Shown piece by piece: positions 53,495-63,501 of a stretch of 64,000 nt of DNA; position 1 is the stretch's first letter; each line of letters opens with the position of its first letter. The DNA comes from Mesorhizobium sp. B1-1-8 (GTDB lineage: Bacteria; Pseudomonadota; Alphaproteobacteria; Rhizobiales; Rhizobiaceae). The notes under the pieces are model-generated. The model was given only the letters and a program-made list of their open reading frames with translations, was not told the DNA's origin and searched no databases. The stretch covers positions 5,495,501-5,559,500 of the forward strand of contig NZ_CP083956.1 in NCBI RefSeq assembly GCF_006442795.2. Direction: 5' to 3'. The position numbers and the translations under genes were made by a program.

Positions 53495-54749
53495 TCGCAA
53501 CAATCTCCTTCCGGTTCTGTTGTTTGGGCCAATCGACACGGGAGACGAAGTCATAAACGGGGCCGCCCGGCACGCCCCAGTTGCTTGACCAGATCACCTG
53601 GGATCCATCCGGAGACGGCGAGGCATGCGTCTCGCTCCAATAGTCGGAGGGAGGATTTCGTGTCTGCAATATCCGAAGAACGGCACCGCTGCCGTCGATG
53701 CGAAGCGCGATGACTTCGCGGGCATACGGAGCCGCGGTCGGATCGCCTGATATTTCGCGCGGATCGCCGCCATAGCTTATGAATGCCCAACCGGGCCTGT
53801 CCAGCGCGCGGGTCGATGTATGCTCGGCCTCACCATGCGCAGTGAGGGAGGTGACCTTTCCGTCCGAAAGCCGGCGCTTGATTATCTGGTACTTGTCCGG
53901 ATCGGATTTGCTGACGCCAACGTAGACTTCGCTGCCGTCGTCGTCGAGCGTGAGGTCGCCGTGGCCTGGCCGATGATGGTCCGTCCACCTCTGACGCAAG
54001 GTGCCATCGACCGCGAAGATGGCCCTCTGCTCGGTCCCGTCCCAAAGGTTTTGAAAACACAGAATATTCGCGCCAAGTGGGGAGATCGTGCAGGAACTGG
54101 TTGTTCCGGGAACCTGGGCAAGATCTATGTCGGGGAACTTCTGCCGCTGATTGAGATCATAGGCAAAGACAACTGCCTTGCCGTCCTTGCGAGTTGCGCG
54201 CACCGCGATGCGCCCGCCGTCCCGGCTTGGATTGCCTTTCGATGGTCCAAACTGCAGATCGTGGTAATCCGTCGAGGTGAACAGGACGTCTTCGTGGTTT
54301 GTCCGTGGCGCCCAGGTCGAAATCTTCCGGTCTTGAACACAGATCATCAGATCCGCGTTTCGCGGATGCCATTCGCATTCACCCCCCCGGTAACGGCGAA
54401 ACAACGCGACATAGGTGTGCCCGTCGAGAAAGCACAGCCCGTTGCAGCCGTTCATGAGAACGAGCAAACTCTGGTCGGCGTTCCAGGCTTGAGCGCTCGA
54501 ATAACGATGGCTGCAATATTTGGGGCCGCAAACCACACCATTCCCGAGAGACCCCGGCTTGGTGATGCGAACGAAGCTTGTGCCGAATGCCGGGTCGGAC
54601 GCGGGACGAAGATAATCCGGCAGATCCATCGGCACCGGCGCGACGAACCCGGTCAACAGGTTGCGTCCGTGACTGCCGGCCACCCGCAGATCTAAAAATG
54701 CGGCAGCGGCAATCAGGAACAATACCGCTGCAAGCGAGTGAAACCTCAT
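53481..54749 (-). CDS. Exported beta-propeller protein
   Basis: A 422-residue protein with an N-terminal signal (LAAVLFLIAAAAFLDL) and repeated blade-like motifs (AWNADQSLLVLMNG, SPLGANILCF, LTLDDDGSEVYVG, SPSPDGSQVIWSSNWG), fitting a seven-bladed propeller in the periplasm. Several Cys occur in the first half. It resembles polymer-binding or lyase-like propellers, but the catalytic residues are not clear. Coupled by overlapping stop and start codons to the epimerase gene. Confidence 0.75.
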   Translation of the reverse strand: MRFHSLAAVLFLIAAAAFLDLRVAGSHGRNLLTGFVAPVPMDLPDYLRPASDPAFGTSFVRITKPGSLGNGVVCGPKYCSHRYSSAQAWNADQSLLVLMNGCNGLCFLDGHTYVALFRRYRGGECEWHPRNADLMICVQDRKISTWAPRTNHEDVLFTSTDYHDLQFGPSKGNPSRDGGRIAVRATRKDGKAVVFAYDLNQRQKFPDIDLAQVPGTTSSCTISPLGANILCFQNLWDGTEQRAIFAVDGTLRQRWTDHHRPGHGDLTLDDDGSEVYVGVSKSDPDKYQIIKRRLSDGKVTSLTAHGEAEHTSTRALDRPGWAFISYGGDPREISGDPTAAPYAREVIALRIDGSGAVLRILQTRNPPSDYWSETHASPSPDGSQVIWSSNWGVPGGPVYDFVSRVDWPKQQNRKEIVANGQP

Positions 54750-55750
54750 GTCATATAGCCCATTTCATGACGCACCCGGCCCGCGCTGAGGCGCGCGCGC
54801 CACCACGCGATGGTTCGGGCCAAGCCTTCGCGCAGGCTCGTTTGCGCCCTCCATCCGGTTGCGACCTCGAGCCGGGATGAATTCGCCAGCAAGGCGCGGA
54901 CTTCGGAATTTTGCGGCCTCAATCGGCTTTCGTCTCGATGGACCGGCTTGTTGGAACCGCTCAACTCGAGCACCAGCTCCAGCACATCCGATATGGTCAC
55001 TGCGCGCTGGCTTCCGGCATTGTAGGCGTGACCGAATTCGAGTTCGGCCGAGCCCGACTTCAGAAAAGCCGCCGCGGTGTCTTCAACGAAGGTAAGGTCG
55101 CGGACCGGGCTGGTATCTCCCACCATGATCGCGGCACATTTCGGATCGAGGGCCTGCCTGATGATCGTCGGCACGATTGCCCGTTCGCTTTGCCGGGGCC
55201 CAAACGTATTGAAGGGACGAAGGATCACGACCGGCACATCGAACGATCGAGCGTAGGATTCCGCCATCATGTCGGCGCCGATCTTGGAAGCCGAGTATGG
55301 CGATTGCCCCTGCAGCGGGTGGGACTCGCTGATCGGCATGCTCAAGGCGGTGCCGTAAACCTCGCTGGTCGAGGTGTGCACCACACGTTCCGTTTCCCAC
55401 TGGCGCGCCGCTTCGAGGACATTCACCGTGCCCATGACGTTGGTCTCCACATATGACTGGGCGGCCGCATACGAGTATGGAATGGCAATCAGCGCGGCGA
55501 GATGGAAGACGACAGCCTGGCCGCGCACGATCCGGTTCAGGAACGCACTGTCGCGGACGTCGCCGCGGACGAGTTTGAGGTGATTTCGGATGTCTTCCGG
55601 CAGGTCATCCAGCCAGCCGTGACTATCGAAAGAATTGTAGAGGGCCAACGCCGTGACATCCGCTCCGTTGCGGACGAGCGCTTCGGTCAGATGTGATCCG
55701 ATGAATCCATCTGCGCCGGTGACGAGAACTTTCTTGCCCTTATAGTTCAT
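54746..55750 (-). CDS. NAD-dependent sugar-nucleotide epimerase/dehydratase
   Basis: A 334-residue short-chain dehydrogenase of the extended type, with the nucleotide motif VTGADGFIGSHL at residues 10-21 and catalytic YSASK near 152, with Ser/Thr in HTSTSEVYG. Produces a modified sugar nucleotide for the polymer. ATG overlaps the preceding stop. Confidence 0.92.
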   Translation of the reverse strand: MNYKGKKVLVTGADGFIGSHLTEALVRNGADVTALALYNSFDSHGWLDDLPEDIRNHLKLVRGDVRDSAFLNRIVRGQAVVFHLAALIAIPYSYAAAQSYVETNVMGTVNVLEAARQWETERVVHTSTSEVYGTALSMPISESHPLQGQSPYSASKIGADMMAESYARSFDVPVVILRPFNTFGPRQSERAIVPTIIRQALDPKCAAIMVGDTSPVRDLTFVEDTAAAFLKSGSAELEFGHAYNAGSQRAVTISDVLELVLELSGSNKPVHRDESRLRPQNSEVRALLANSSRLEVATGWRAQTSLREGLARTIAWWRARLSAGRVRHEMGYMT

Positions 55751-56493
55751 GGACCGGACAATCCTCGCATAATTTGGGTTCTGACCTTGCGAATGAGCTC
55801 TGAGGACATGCGGAACGCCGCCCTATCGGTCAGACGCGGCAAACCCAGCTCAAGAACAACGAAAACGCCCCGCACGATGAGCCCAATGTCCGAGACAATC
55901 GTGCGTCGAGAATAATAGGAGAGATCTATCCTCGCCTTTGCCGGGAACAAAACTTCCTTGTAGAAACTTATTGGATCCACATCACGAGGATAAAAAAGGG
56001 CCTCGCGGCGGAAGAAGATCTGCGCTGGACCAAGCAAGCCCGGTTTGTATTGCAAAACCGCTTCGTAGCCGTCCCTGAAACACTCGGCGAAATCAAGACT
56101 TTCGGGTCGCGGTCCGATTATTGCCATCTCACCTTTCAGAACGTTCCAAAGCTGCGGCAATTCATCGAGCTTGGCGAGGGCAAGGACCCGACCTATCGTC
56201 GTCATGCGACTGTCATCGGCAAGTGTCAGCGCGAGACCTCCCGATTCACAGCGAACAGCAAATTTTCGGAACTTGTACATGCGGAAGAGCCGGCCGCCGG
56301 CGCCCAGGCGGGGCTGAACAAAGAGCACGGGCCACCCGCCTTCGAGCCAAAGCGCGATGGCGATCAGCAGCATCAGCGGCATTAGAACGGCGGCGGCCAC
56401 ACATGCGACGGTAATGTCCATCGCTCGCCTGACAAACCCGTGATTTGTCCCTGTCACGGGCGGCTGGAGGATGGAAAAGTCAAATGCATTCAT
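55747..56493 (-). CDS. Sugar transferase (initiating phosphoglycosyltransferase)
   Basis: A 248-residue bacterial sugar transferase (WbaP/ExoY-like, monotopic type). An N-terminal hydrophobic re-entrant helix (DITVACVAAAVLMPLMLLIAIAL) is followed by PRLGAGGRLFRMYKFR, LDELPQLWNVLKGEM and IGPRPE. It transfers sugar-1-phosphate to undecaprenyl phosphate to start the repeat unit. Overlaps both neighbours by four bases. Confidence 0.92.
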   Translation of the reverse strand: MNAFDFSILQPPVTGTNHGFVRRAMDITVACVAAAVLMPLMLLIAIALWLEGGWPVLFVQPRLGAGGRLFRMYKFRKFAVRCESGGLALTLADDSRMTTIGRVLALAKLDELPQLWNVLKGEMAIIGPRPESLDFAECFRDGYEAVLQYKPGLLGPAQIFFRREALFYPRDVDPISFYKEVLFPAKARIDLSYYSRRTIVSDIGLIVRGVFVVLELGLPRLTDRAAFRMSSELIRKVRTQIMRGLSGP

Positions 56494-57626
56494 GCGGCGG
56501 CTCCTGCCCGGGCGGCGTCCTCGAGCGCGGCTGCCAGAGCGTCCACGACCGCCTCCGCCACTGGCGATGTAATCTGGGGATGCAGCGGAATCGTCAGTTC
56601 GCGCTCGGCGAAATCCTCGGTGCGCGGCAGGTGAACCCCCGGGCAGCGTTCCCGGTACAACGTCATCTGATGCACGGGCGGATAATGAATTGTGGTCTGT
56701 ATGCCCTGGGCGCGCAATTCATCGATGACACATTGCCTGTCGACGTGGCGCGGCAAGAGGACCGGCATGATGTGGTATGCCGAGGTGCGCGGTTCGCCAA
56801 ATGGCATTGTGATGGACGGACAGCGCGCCGTGATGAGGCGCCGATACAGGGCAACCAGGATGCGCCTGACCTCATTCCATTCCTGCAGGTTGCGCAACTG
56901 AACCAGGCCGATTGCGGCCCGCATCTCGTCCATGCGGTAGTTGAAGCCGAGCATGGTCACATCATATTGCGGCGTGCGGCTGTTCAGCCTCTGGCGCGTT
57001 CCGCTAGTCATACCGTGCCCCCGGGCCAGGCGTATCTTCTCCCGCAGGTCAGGATCCCGTGTAATGACGACCCCGCCCTCCGCGGTGGTCATGTTCTTGT
57101 TGCCATAGAAGCTGAACGCTGCACCGGCACCAAACGTCCCAACGTCTTTCAAGCCGGGAGCATGGGCTGCGTCCTCGACGATGTAGAGCCCCCGTACGCT
57201 AGCGAACGCCTGCCATTCCGCCTTGTCGGCGAGATAGCCCGCGAAATGGACGAGGATCACGGCCCTGGTCCGCGAGGTGCAGCGTGCCTCTGCTTCCGCT
57301 ATCGACATCAGCGGCACGTCCGCGGATTCTATGTCGACGAAAACCGGCTTGGCGCCGACATAGAGGACCGCGTTCACGGTCGCCACGAAGGTCAGCGAAG
57401 GCACCAGGACCTCGTCGCCAGGGCCGATTCCAAGCCCATACAGGATGAGGTGAAGCGCTGCCGTGCAGGAGTTGACCGCGACGCAGTCTTCGGCGCCATG
57501 CATTACGGCAAACGCCTCTTCAAACGACCTCACCCGCTCGCCCATAGTCAGCCAACCGCTGTCGATCACCTTGGACAAAGCAACTTTCTCTGGCACGCCC
57601 AAGACGGGAGCACTCACCAAGAGCAT
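56490..57626 (-). CDS. DegT/DnrJ/EryC1-family PLP aminotransferase
   Basis: A 378-residue sugar aminotransferase. PLP residues: VEDAAHAPGL (Asp/His) and the Schiff-base Lys in SFYGNKNMTTAEGG near 188. It installs an amino group on a keto-sugar nucleotide. ATG 57626 has AAGGAGG ideally placed; the longer frame upstream overlaps the nucleotidyltransferase and is rejected. Confidence 0.93.
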   Translation of the reverse strand: MLLVSAPVLGVPEKVALSKVIDSGWLTMGERVRSFEEAFAVMHGAEDCVAVNSCTAALHLILYGLGIGPGDEVLVPSLTFVATVNAVLYVGAKPVFVDIESADVPLMSIAEAEARCTSRTRAVILVHFAGYLADKAEWQAFASVRGLYIVEDAAHAPGLKDVGTFGAGAAFSFYGNKNMTTAEGGVVITRDPDLREKIRLARGHGMTSGTRQRLNSRTPQYDVTMLGFNYRMDEMRAAIGLVQLRNLQEWNEVRRILVALYRRLITARCPSITMPFGEPRTSAYHIMPVLLPRHVDRQCVIDELRAQGIQTTIHYPPVHQMTLYRERCPGVHLPRTEDFAERELTIPLHPQITSPVAEAVVDALAAALEDAARAGAAA

Positions 57627-57669
57627 TCTTACCTCCTTGATGGTCTTTGCGGCTGTGTCGACAAGCGCC

Positions 57670-58392
57670 TCATGCTGCCGCGGCGGCGACCTCGATCGAA
57701 GCCGACTGCTCCTCCCAGGAAATCTCCTGCGCCTTCTGGAAATCTTCGACGCGGCCGATGTCCAGCCAAAGACCGTCGTGCTTATAGACGTGCACAGCGC
57801 TTCCGCCTTGAAGCATCTGCAGCATGAGATCGTCAAACCCGAAAGGTATGCCCGAGGGAATGAACTGCAGAACGTCCGGATTCATGCAGTATATGCCCAT
57901 GCTTACCAGGTGAGTGAACGCCGGTTTTTCCCGGAAAACCTGCACGGTATTGTTCACTTCATCAATAACACCGAAGTCCATTTTGGTGATGCGCGAGGCG
58001 GTCGCTATCGTGACCGAATCCTTGTGCTGGCGGTGCGCCGCCACAAATCGACTGAGGCTCAAGTCGGTGAGCACGTCGCCGTTGAGGACAAGAAACGGCT
58101 CGTCCAGCTCATCCCTGATCAGGGAGAGTGGACCGATGGTCCCGAGCGGCTCCATCTCCTGCGTGTATCGGATCTTCAGGTTCCACTGCGAACCGTCGCC
58201 GCAGACGCTGCGGATCAAATGACCGAGATAACCGGTTGTGACATACACGTCCGCGATGCCGTTGCGCCGCAGCCATTTGAGCAGCAACTCAAGGACCGGC
58301 CGGGCGCCGATGGGCATCAGAGGCTTCGGCAGAACCGACGTGAATGGCCGAAGGCGCATCCCCATTCCGCCGCATTGAATAACCGCTTTCAT
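57670..58392 (-). CDS. Sugar nucleotidyltransferase
   Basis: A 240-residue GT-A-fold nucleotidyltransferase with AVIQCGGMGMRLRPFT, LPKPLMPIGARP and the metal site VLNGDVLTD. It makes an NDP-sugar precursor. ATG 58392 follows TAGGAGG. First gene of the exopolysaccharide operon that runs to 51494. Confidence 0.93.
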   Translation of the reverse strand: MKAVIQCGGMGMRLRPFTSVLPKPLMPIGARPVLELLLKWLRRNGIADVYVTTGYLGHLIRSVCGDGSQWNLKIRYTQEMEPLGTIGPLSLIRDELDEPFLVLNGDVLTDLSLSRFVAAHRQHKDSVTIATASRITKMDFGVIDEVNNTVQVFREKPAFTHLVSMGIYCMNPDVLQFIPSGIPFGFDDLMLQMLQGGSAVHVYKHDGLWLDIGRVEDFQKAQEISWEEQSASIEVAAAAA

Positions 58393-58856
58393 ACGATCCT
58401 CCTACGCACAGCCGACAACGGCCACGATCAAAGTCAGCGTCCGGAAGCTCCTATCCGTCGACAGGATCAGTGAAATCCCATCGGCTCACGGCCTGCCGGA
58501 CATGCAGCAATCCGAACTTGGTAGGGAAAATTATGCCCCTGGCGGCAGACTGTCGTCGTGCGTTCGAATGGCAATCTCGATCCATTTTTCTGCTCAAATC
58601 CGTATGATCCCCATTCGCATCGCTGGCGGCCAATGGGTGCCCTGCGGGTCCGCCGAGGGACCAAGGTCCGACTTGAATCTTGGTTAACCGAGGAGCACTT
58701 TGCTAAGTTAGACAGGTCGAATTAAAAGGAGGGATCCGGGGGCAGGCATGTTTTGACTAACCGTAGGCTGTGTGGACCGTCACATATCCATGCCTTCTGG
58801 GGGTGTAAGACGATTGCGGTTGGTGCCCGATAGGGCAGTGTGAGCGTTGGGGTCAC
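58393..58856. other. Divergent intergenic region
   Basis: Separates the start of the exopolysaccharide operon (minus) from the response regulator (plus) and should hold both promoters. No small RNA, riboswitch or clear repeat was seen. Confidence 0.4.
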
Positions 58857-59516
58857 ATGTATAAGATTATCATCGCCGATGATCACGGTCTGTATCGACG
58901 TGGCCTGCGCCTGGCCTTGACTGCGGGCATCCCGGGCGTAGAAATATTCGAGGCGACGTGTTTCGATGCCGTGGTCGGCCTTCTTGCGGAACAAGGGCCC
59001 ATCGATCTTGCAATGCTGGACCTGAACATGCCGGGACTCCTCAATCAGGAGGTGCTCGGCGATGTCTTGGTGGCTTATCCAGAAACGCGGTTTGCGATCG
59101 TTACCGGAAACGATTCCCGTTCGGAAATTCTGACGGCTCTCTCGGTGGGACTCCACGGCTACATCGTCAAATCGCAAAAAGACGAAGAGGTCGTGCTGGC
59201 GGTCAAAGAGATCCTGTCAGGTCGAATTTACGTGCCCGCCCTTCTATCCCGAAACTCCGGAGGCCAGGAGCCGCAACCGCTCGAGGTTCCACATCGAAAT
59301 GGCATCGGCGCCCGCTTCCTGGAGAGACTGACGTCCCGGCAGAAGGATGTCCTGAAGCTGATGGCCGAAGGGTATTCGAACAAGGAAATCGCCCGGGATC
59401 TTGATATCGCCGAGGCAACAACGAAAATTCATGCGGCCGCAATCTTGCGGGAACTGGGCGTTCGCAATCGCACGGAAGCGGCCGTTTTGATAAAGACATG
59501 GTTGGGCACGATATGA
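58857..59516 (+). CDS. NarL/FixJ-type response regulator
   Basis: A 219-residue regulator. The receiver domain has IIIADDHGLYRRG, the phosphoacceptor Asp in LAMLDLNMPG near 55, and HGYIVKSQKD; a LuxR-type HTH (LTSRQKDVLKLMAEGYSNKEIA) fills residues 150-215. The histidine kinase lies immediately downstream on the other strand, one base apart, so they are probable partners, and the promoter faces the exopolysaccharide operon. Confidence 0.93.
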   Translation: MYKIIIADDHGLYRRGLRLALTAGIPGVEIFEATCFDAVVGLLAEQGPIDLAMLDLNMPGLLNQEVLGDVLVAYPETRFAIVTGNDSRSEILTALSVGLHGYIVKSQKDEEVVLAVKEILSGRIYVPALLSRNSGGQEPQPLEVPHRNGIGARFLERLTSRQKDVLKLMAEGYSNKEIARDLDIAEATTKIHAAAILRELGVRNRTEAAVLIKTWLGTI

Positions 59517-59517
59517 G

Positions 59518-61239
59518 TCAGGCCTGGATTTCCTTCCGCGACAGGCGGAGGGAATATCGCAGCCCGCCATCGGTCATTTCCAGTTTTGAAGAGTGACCTA
59601 CCAGCGGCGTTCCGTCGGCACCCAGAACCATTGACCCGAAACCATGGCGTGTGATCGGAGAGACGCTTGGGTGGCCGGTCTCGATCCACTCGAACACGAC
59701 CTCGCCTTCCGGGCTGGAGGCGAAAGCCCAACGAACCTCGACCTTGCCTTGTGAACTGCCAAGCACGCCGTGCTTTACCGAATTGGTCGTAAGTTCGTGG
59801 ACGATCATCGCGAAGCTCTCGGCCGCGCCGCTTGAAATTTTGATCTGAGGGCCCGTCACCGCTGTTCTGCCTGCTTCGGCAAAGGGCCGAAGCTCCTGGA
59901 GGACAAGATCATGGACGGTGGCAGATGCATTGGCGCTGCCCAGCAGCAGCAGATGCGTCGCCTGGAGCACGCGAATTCGCTCGAGGAGAGTCTCCTTGTA
60001 CTTGACGAGGTTATCGTCCGGCGCGTCGACCAAATTCACCACGGCCGCGATCACCGGGAACAAATTGCTGAATCTATGCCGCTGTTCGAGCATCAGGCGT
60101 TCCTGCTTTCTTACCGCCGCACGCAAGAGGATCGTTTGCGTTCGCTCGGTCAAGTCCGCCGCGACGCCAATCCGCTGGTTGTGACCGTTGCGGTTTTCCT
60201 GCCGCCCCCGCAAGGCAATCCAGCGGATCTGCCCGTTCGCACGCCGGAGCCGGATCTCCGCGTCATAGTTGGTTGCCGACGCATCCCTTGCCGGAGGAGA
60301 CGCGAGTTTTGGCCAGTCCGCCGGGTGGACGTGCACTTGCATGTCGTCCAGAGAATGGAGCGCAGCCTGGGGTAGACCGAGAATTTCCCAAAACTGGCTT
60401 GAACCTGAAATGACCCCTTCGTCGTAGTCTATTCGCCACGTGCCCAGCCTCCCGGCAGACAGTGCAAGGTCAAGCCACGCTTTCTGAGCCACCAGTGCTT
60501 CGCGGGCAGCTCGTGGTTCGGTGATGTCGTCCACGACGACAAACACGCTGTCCGATGGCACCGTTTCCGGCGTTGACAGAGAAAGCGTCAGGCGGGCCCA
60601 GAACGTGGAACCGTCCTGTCTTATCAAACGGATTTCTGATCCGAACGAAGGCGTATCGGCGCTCAAAGCCCGCAGCGATTTCATGAATGAATGACTGTCG
60701 TCCGGATGAATGAGCGTTTCCATCTGCCGGCCGACGAGGTCGCCTTCGCCATAGCCCGACATTCCGCAAAGGCGCCTGTTCAACCACAGCAACTCGCCTT
60801 TCGCATTGGCGGTGGCAAACCCCATGGCAGCCCGTTCAAAAGCCCGGCGGTATCGCGACTCGGCAGCCTCGACTGCAGCCAGCCTGACATCGAGTGCTTC
60901 GCGCAAGCTCCGCTTCGACCGATGGAACAGGAAGGCAATCATCCCCCCCGAAAGCAACAGGAGAATGGCGCGTGCCCAATCTTCGGCCCGCAACTGGCCA
61001 TTGGTCAGCGTCCGGACGCCCAAGCCGACAGCCACCATCACGACGGTCGCAGCGACCGCAGGCCAGCGGTCCTCCAGGAAAGCGATGATGACTATCGCCG
61101 GCACAAACTCAAGAAAACCCAGGTCGGCGCCGCCCGCCAGAAAGGCCTTCGCCTCGAAGAGTAGCGTCGCGAGCAATACGACTGTCGACGCCAGGTGGGT
61201 CCGTATGCTGTCCGACAGGATTGGACCGGGCAACCTCAT
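59518..61239 (-). CDS. PAS-containing HWE/HisKA_2-type sensor histidine kinase
   Basis: A 573-residue membrane kinase. The N-terminal 110 residues hold about four membrane helices (LASTVVLLATLLFEA, FVPAIVIIAFLEDRW, ILLLLSGGMIAFLF). Two PAS/PAC units follow (residues about 120-250 and 255-375), then the dimerisation region with phospho-His in LEQRHRFSNLF near 395 and an ATPase domain (VHELTTNSVKHG). HisKA_2-type kinases typically drive general-stress or developmental regulators. Confidence 0.92.
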   Translation of the reverse strand: MRLPGPILSDSIRTHLASTVVLLATLLFEAKAFLAGGADLGFLEFVPAIVIIAFLEDRWPAVAATVVMVAVGLGVRTLTNGQLRAEDWARAILLLLSGGMIAFLFHRSKRSLREALDVRLAAVEAAESRYRRAFERAAMGFATANAKGELLWLNRRLCGMSGYGEGDLVGRQMETLIHPDDSHSFMKSLRALSADTPSFGSEIRLIRQDGSTFWARLTLSLSTPETVPSDSVFVVVDDITEPRAAREALVAQKAWLDLALSAGRLGTWRIDYDEGVISGSSQFWEILGLPQAALHSLDDMQVHVHPADWPKLASPPARDASATNYDAEIRLRRANGQIRWIALRGRQENRNGHNQRIGVAADLTERTQTILLRAAVRKQERLMLEQRHRFSNLFPVIAAVVNLVDAPDDNLVKYKETLLERIRVLQATHLLLLGSANASATVHDLVLQELRPFAEAGRTAVTGPQIKISSGAAESFAMIVHELTTNSVKHGVLGSSQGKVEVRWAFASSPEGEVVFEWIETGHPSVSPITRHGFGSMVLGADGTPLVGHSSKLEMTDGGLRYSLRLSRKEIQA

Positions 61240-61450
61240 GCCATCTAACTACAACGTTCGGCCTAGCCCGTCGAGCTTAGACCCTCGAGTGCCCAATCTA
61301 GTACGCCTGTTCGCTTCCGTGCATCAAAGTCGCGCCTTATTAAAATCAAAAGCGAAACTTTCTGGCTATGGAACGCAAATTGACCCGGCCAGCAGCAGCT
61401 TGGCGTCAGTGCACCGGTAGCCAGAGATTACACAACGATGGTGATGGGCG

Positions 61451-62149
61451 ATGAATCCGATCGGTGGGCAGAACGACACGGGGTACAAGACGCGACATAT
61501 AGTGGCGGCAGGCCATGGCAGCAGGCCGCCTGCCCTGGGCTACGCGCACAGCTTTGATCACAAAGCCGACAAGCCGAGCATCGCGAGCGAAAGCAGGCGG
61601 CCCGGACTGGATACAATAACAGGTATGCTCGATCGCATAGGCTGCGGCTGGCTTGTGCTGAGCGAATCCAAGAGAGTGCTCCAATGGAACGCGGCTGCTG
61701 AAACCATTCTCGAAAATTATGGGGACACCGTGGATCAACCGAGCGGTCTTTCGGGGGCGCTGAGGAGCCTGATAGCCAACGTGCCCACTCATTTTGTCCC
61801 AGGCTCGTTGTCCTGGATCGTAATACGCAGCGTTGGCGATCGCCCGGTCATCCTTGACGAGCAGGGAGTTGCTACTCCAGACAGGTCGATCATAGTGGCA
61901 TTGCTCGACCGCCAGCCCAGGTCCGGGCCGAACCCTCTGACCCTGCAAAAGATGTTCGGCTTGACCGGCGCCGAAACGCATCTGGCGTTGCGCCTAGCGC
62001 GAGGCGATGCCCCCTTGGAAATCGCCGAGCGTTGCCGGCTTAGCCGAACCACCATCCGTACTCAGCTCGCCTCGTTGTTCGCCAAGACGGAGACGAGGCG
62101 CCAGGCGGAATTGGTCGCTCTTTTAGGGCGCATCTCGGTATTGCCGTAA
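61451..62149 (+). CDS. LuxR-type HTH transcription factor without a recognised AHL domain
   Basis: A 232-residue protein: a PAS-like N-terminal region (GCGWLVLSESKRVLQWN) and a C-terminal HTH (FGLTGAETHLALRLARGDAPLEI, LSRTTIRTQL). The AHL-binding residues seen in the island LuxR proteins are absent. It is divergent from the kinase gene. Confidence 0.85.
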   Translation: MNPIGGQNDTGYKTRHIVAAGHGSRPPALGYAHSFDHKADKPSIASESRRPGLDTITGMLDRIGCGWLVLSESKRVLQWNAAAETILENYGDTVDQPSGLSGALRSLIANVPTHFVPGSLSWIVIRSVGDRPVILDEQGVATPDRSIIVALLDRQPRSGPNPLTLQKMFGLTGAETHLALRLARGDAPLEIAERCRLSRTTIRTQLASLFAKTETRRQAELVALLGRISVLP

Positions 62150-62379
62150 ACGCTGCGACCCGTTTCGGTCACAGCCAGGCAAGCAAAAAATCGATCGCGC
62201 GGCTGGCGGCAGCCTTTAAACTCGCAATCCGCCCGGACGCGAGATGCGAGATGCATGCAGCTGAATCGGGAATGCGCCAGACCGGTTCATCGTTTCACGG
62301 AAACGCCGACCGGCTCTGTCTCTTTTGATGACGCAATTCCGGACGGAAAACCGCTTCACACTTTTCCTGGAATTGCTCT

Positions 62380-63501
62380 CTAACCCGCCAGCTCGCCGCT
62401 TTGCCCTGCGCGTCTGCGGGTCTGCAACGGGCCGAGTTTCGGGCGGATCCTGAACAGATATTCCCGGACGTATTGATTGGCAATTCTCATAACCGATGGG
62501 CGAAGAATTTGCACCGCATCCCGCATGGTTGCCCGCCAGGACTGATACCTGAACCTGGCCGGAATGCGGGCAACGCGCAGCGCGCGCAGGAGGGTCTCCG
62601 GATCGGGGAGGCCTTCCCTGTCCTCGATGAGACGCCAATTGAGCTGTTTCACAGCCAGGGTCACCTCGTCCACATCCTCATAGCTCTTCGTTGTCGTGAT
62701 GCTCGGATGACGCGTCGCATCGTAGAAGATCAGACCTTCATTGATGGCAACCATCTCCCCGTGCCGGGCCAGATCCACGAAGAACAATTGGTCGACGCCG
62801 GCGGGGATCGACTTATGCGCCCGCATCCGGCATCCGGCGTGAATGACGTTGCTGTTTATCAAGAGCGTCGACGGTATGATGCCCAGGCTCCTGGTGGTGC
62901 GGACCAGATAAAGGTCGGTCAGGCACTGCTGGCTCGAATAGAGCGAAACTTGATTATCTTCCGGCGGCGCCGAGCGCAGTATCACCCGGCCCTCCTCGAC
63001 AACGTTGGCTGCGCAGGTCATGAATGCCGCCGAGGGGTGTTTCAGGGAGATTTCGGCAAATCTCTTGAGAGCTCCCGGGGCCAACCAATCATCGTCGTGC
63101 AGCAACTTGATCCAGTTTCCGGTGCACGCAAGCATGGCGTTGTTGGTATTCTCCACCTGCCCTCGCTCGCCGTGGTTTTCCACGATCCGAACGCGAGGGT
63201 CATTTCGGGCGTATTCGTCCAGGATCGCCCAACTCGGCCCCTGCCGTCCCTCGTCATCGCTGACAACCAGTTCCCAGTTCGAAAAATCCTGTCCCAGGAT
63301 GCTATCGATGGTGCGGCTGATGGTGTCAGGGCGGCGGAAGGTCGGGACGGCGACTGAAATGAATGGACGTGCATTCGAAGCATCCGGCTGAAGTCGATCA
63401 AGCCGTGACAGCTTCGTCTCGTCGTCGTCTCGCGACGGGAAACCCGTGGCCGGCCGAGCCCCCCCTGCGGGACCTGCATCGCTACTCACGAGAGGCTTCA
63501 T
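62380..63501 (-). CDS. Family 2 glycosyltransferase
   Basis: A 373-residue GT-A glycosyltransferase with SVAVPTFRRPDTISRTIDS, the nucleotide-binding VVSDDEG, and the metal-binding KLLHDDDWLAPG near 140. Adds a sugar to the growing repeat unit. ATG 63501 overlaps the flippase stop by four bases (ATGA); the longer frame upstream is rejected. Confidence 0.92.
   Translation of the reverse strand: MKPLVSSDAGPAGGARPATGFPSRDDDETKLSRLDRLQPDASNARPFISVAVPTFRRPDTISRTIDSILGQDFSNWELVVSDDEGRQGPSWAILDEYARNDPRVRIVENHGERGQVENTNNAMLACTGNWIKLLHDDDWLAPGALKRFAEISLKHPSAAFMTCAANVVEEGRVILRSAPPEDNQVSLYSSQQCLTDLYLVRTTRSLGIIPSTLLINSNVIHAGCRMRAHKSIPAGVDQLFFVDLARHGEMVAINEGLIFYDATRHPSITTTKSYEDVDEVTLAVKQLNWRLIEDREGLPDPETLLRALRVARIPARFRYQSWRATMRDAVQILRPSVMRIANQYVREYLFRIRPKLGPLQTRRRAGQSGELAG

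Noticed and set aside
56445..57827. Plus-strand frame of 460 codons
   Set aside because: Shadow of the aminotransferase gene, with Arg/His/Cys-rich composition and no motif.
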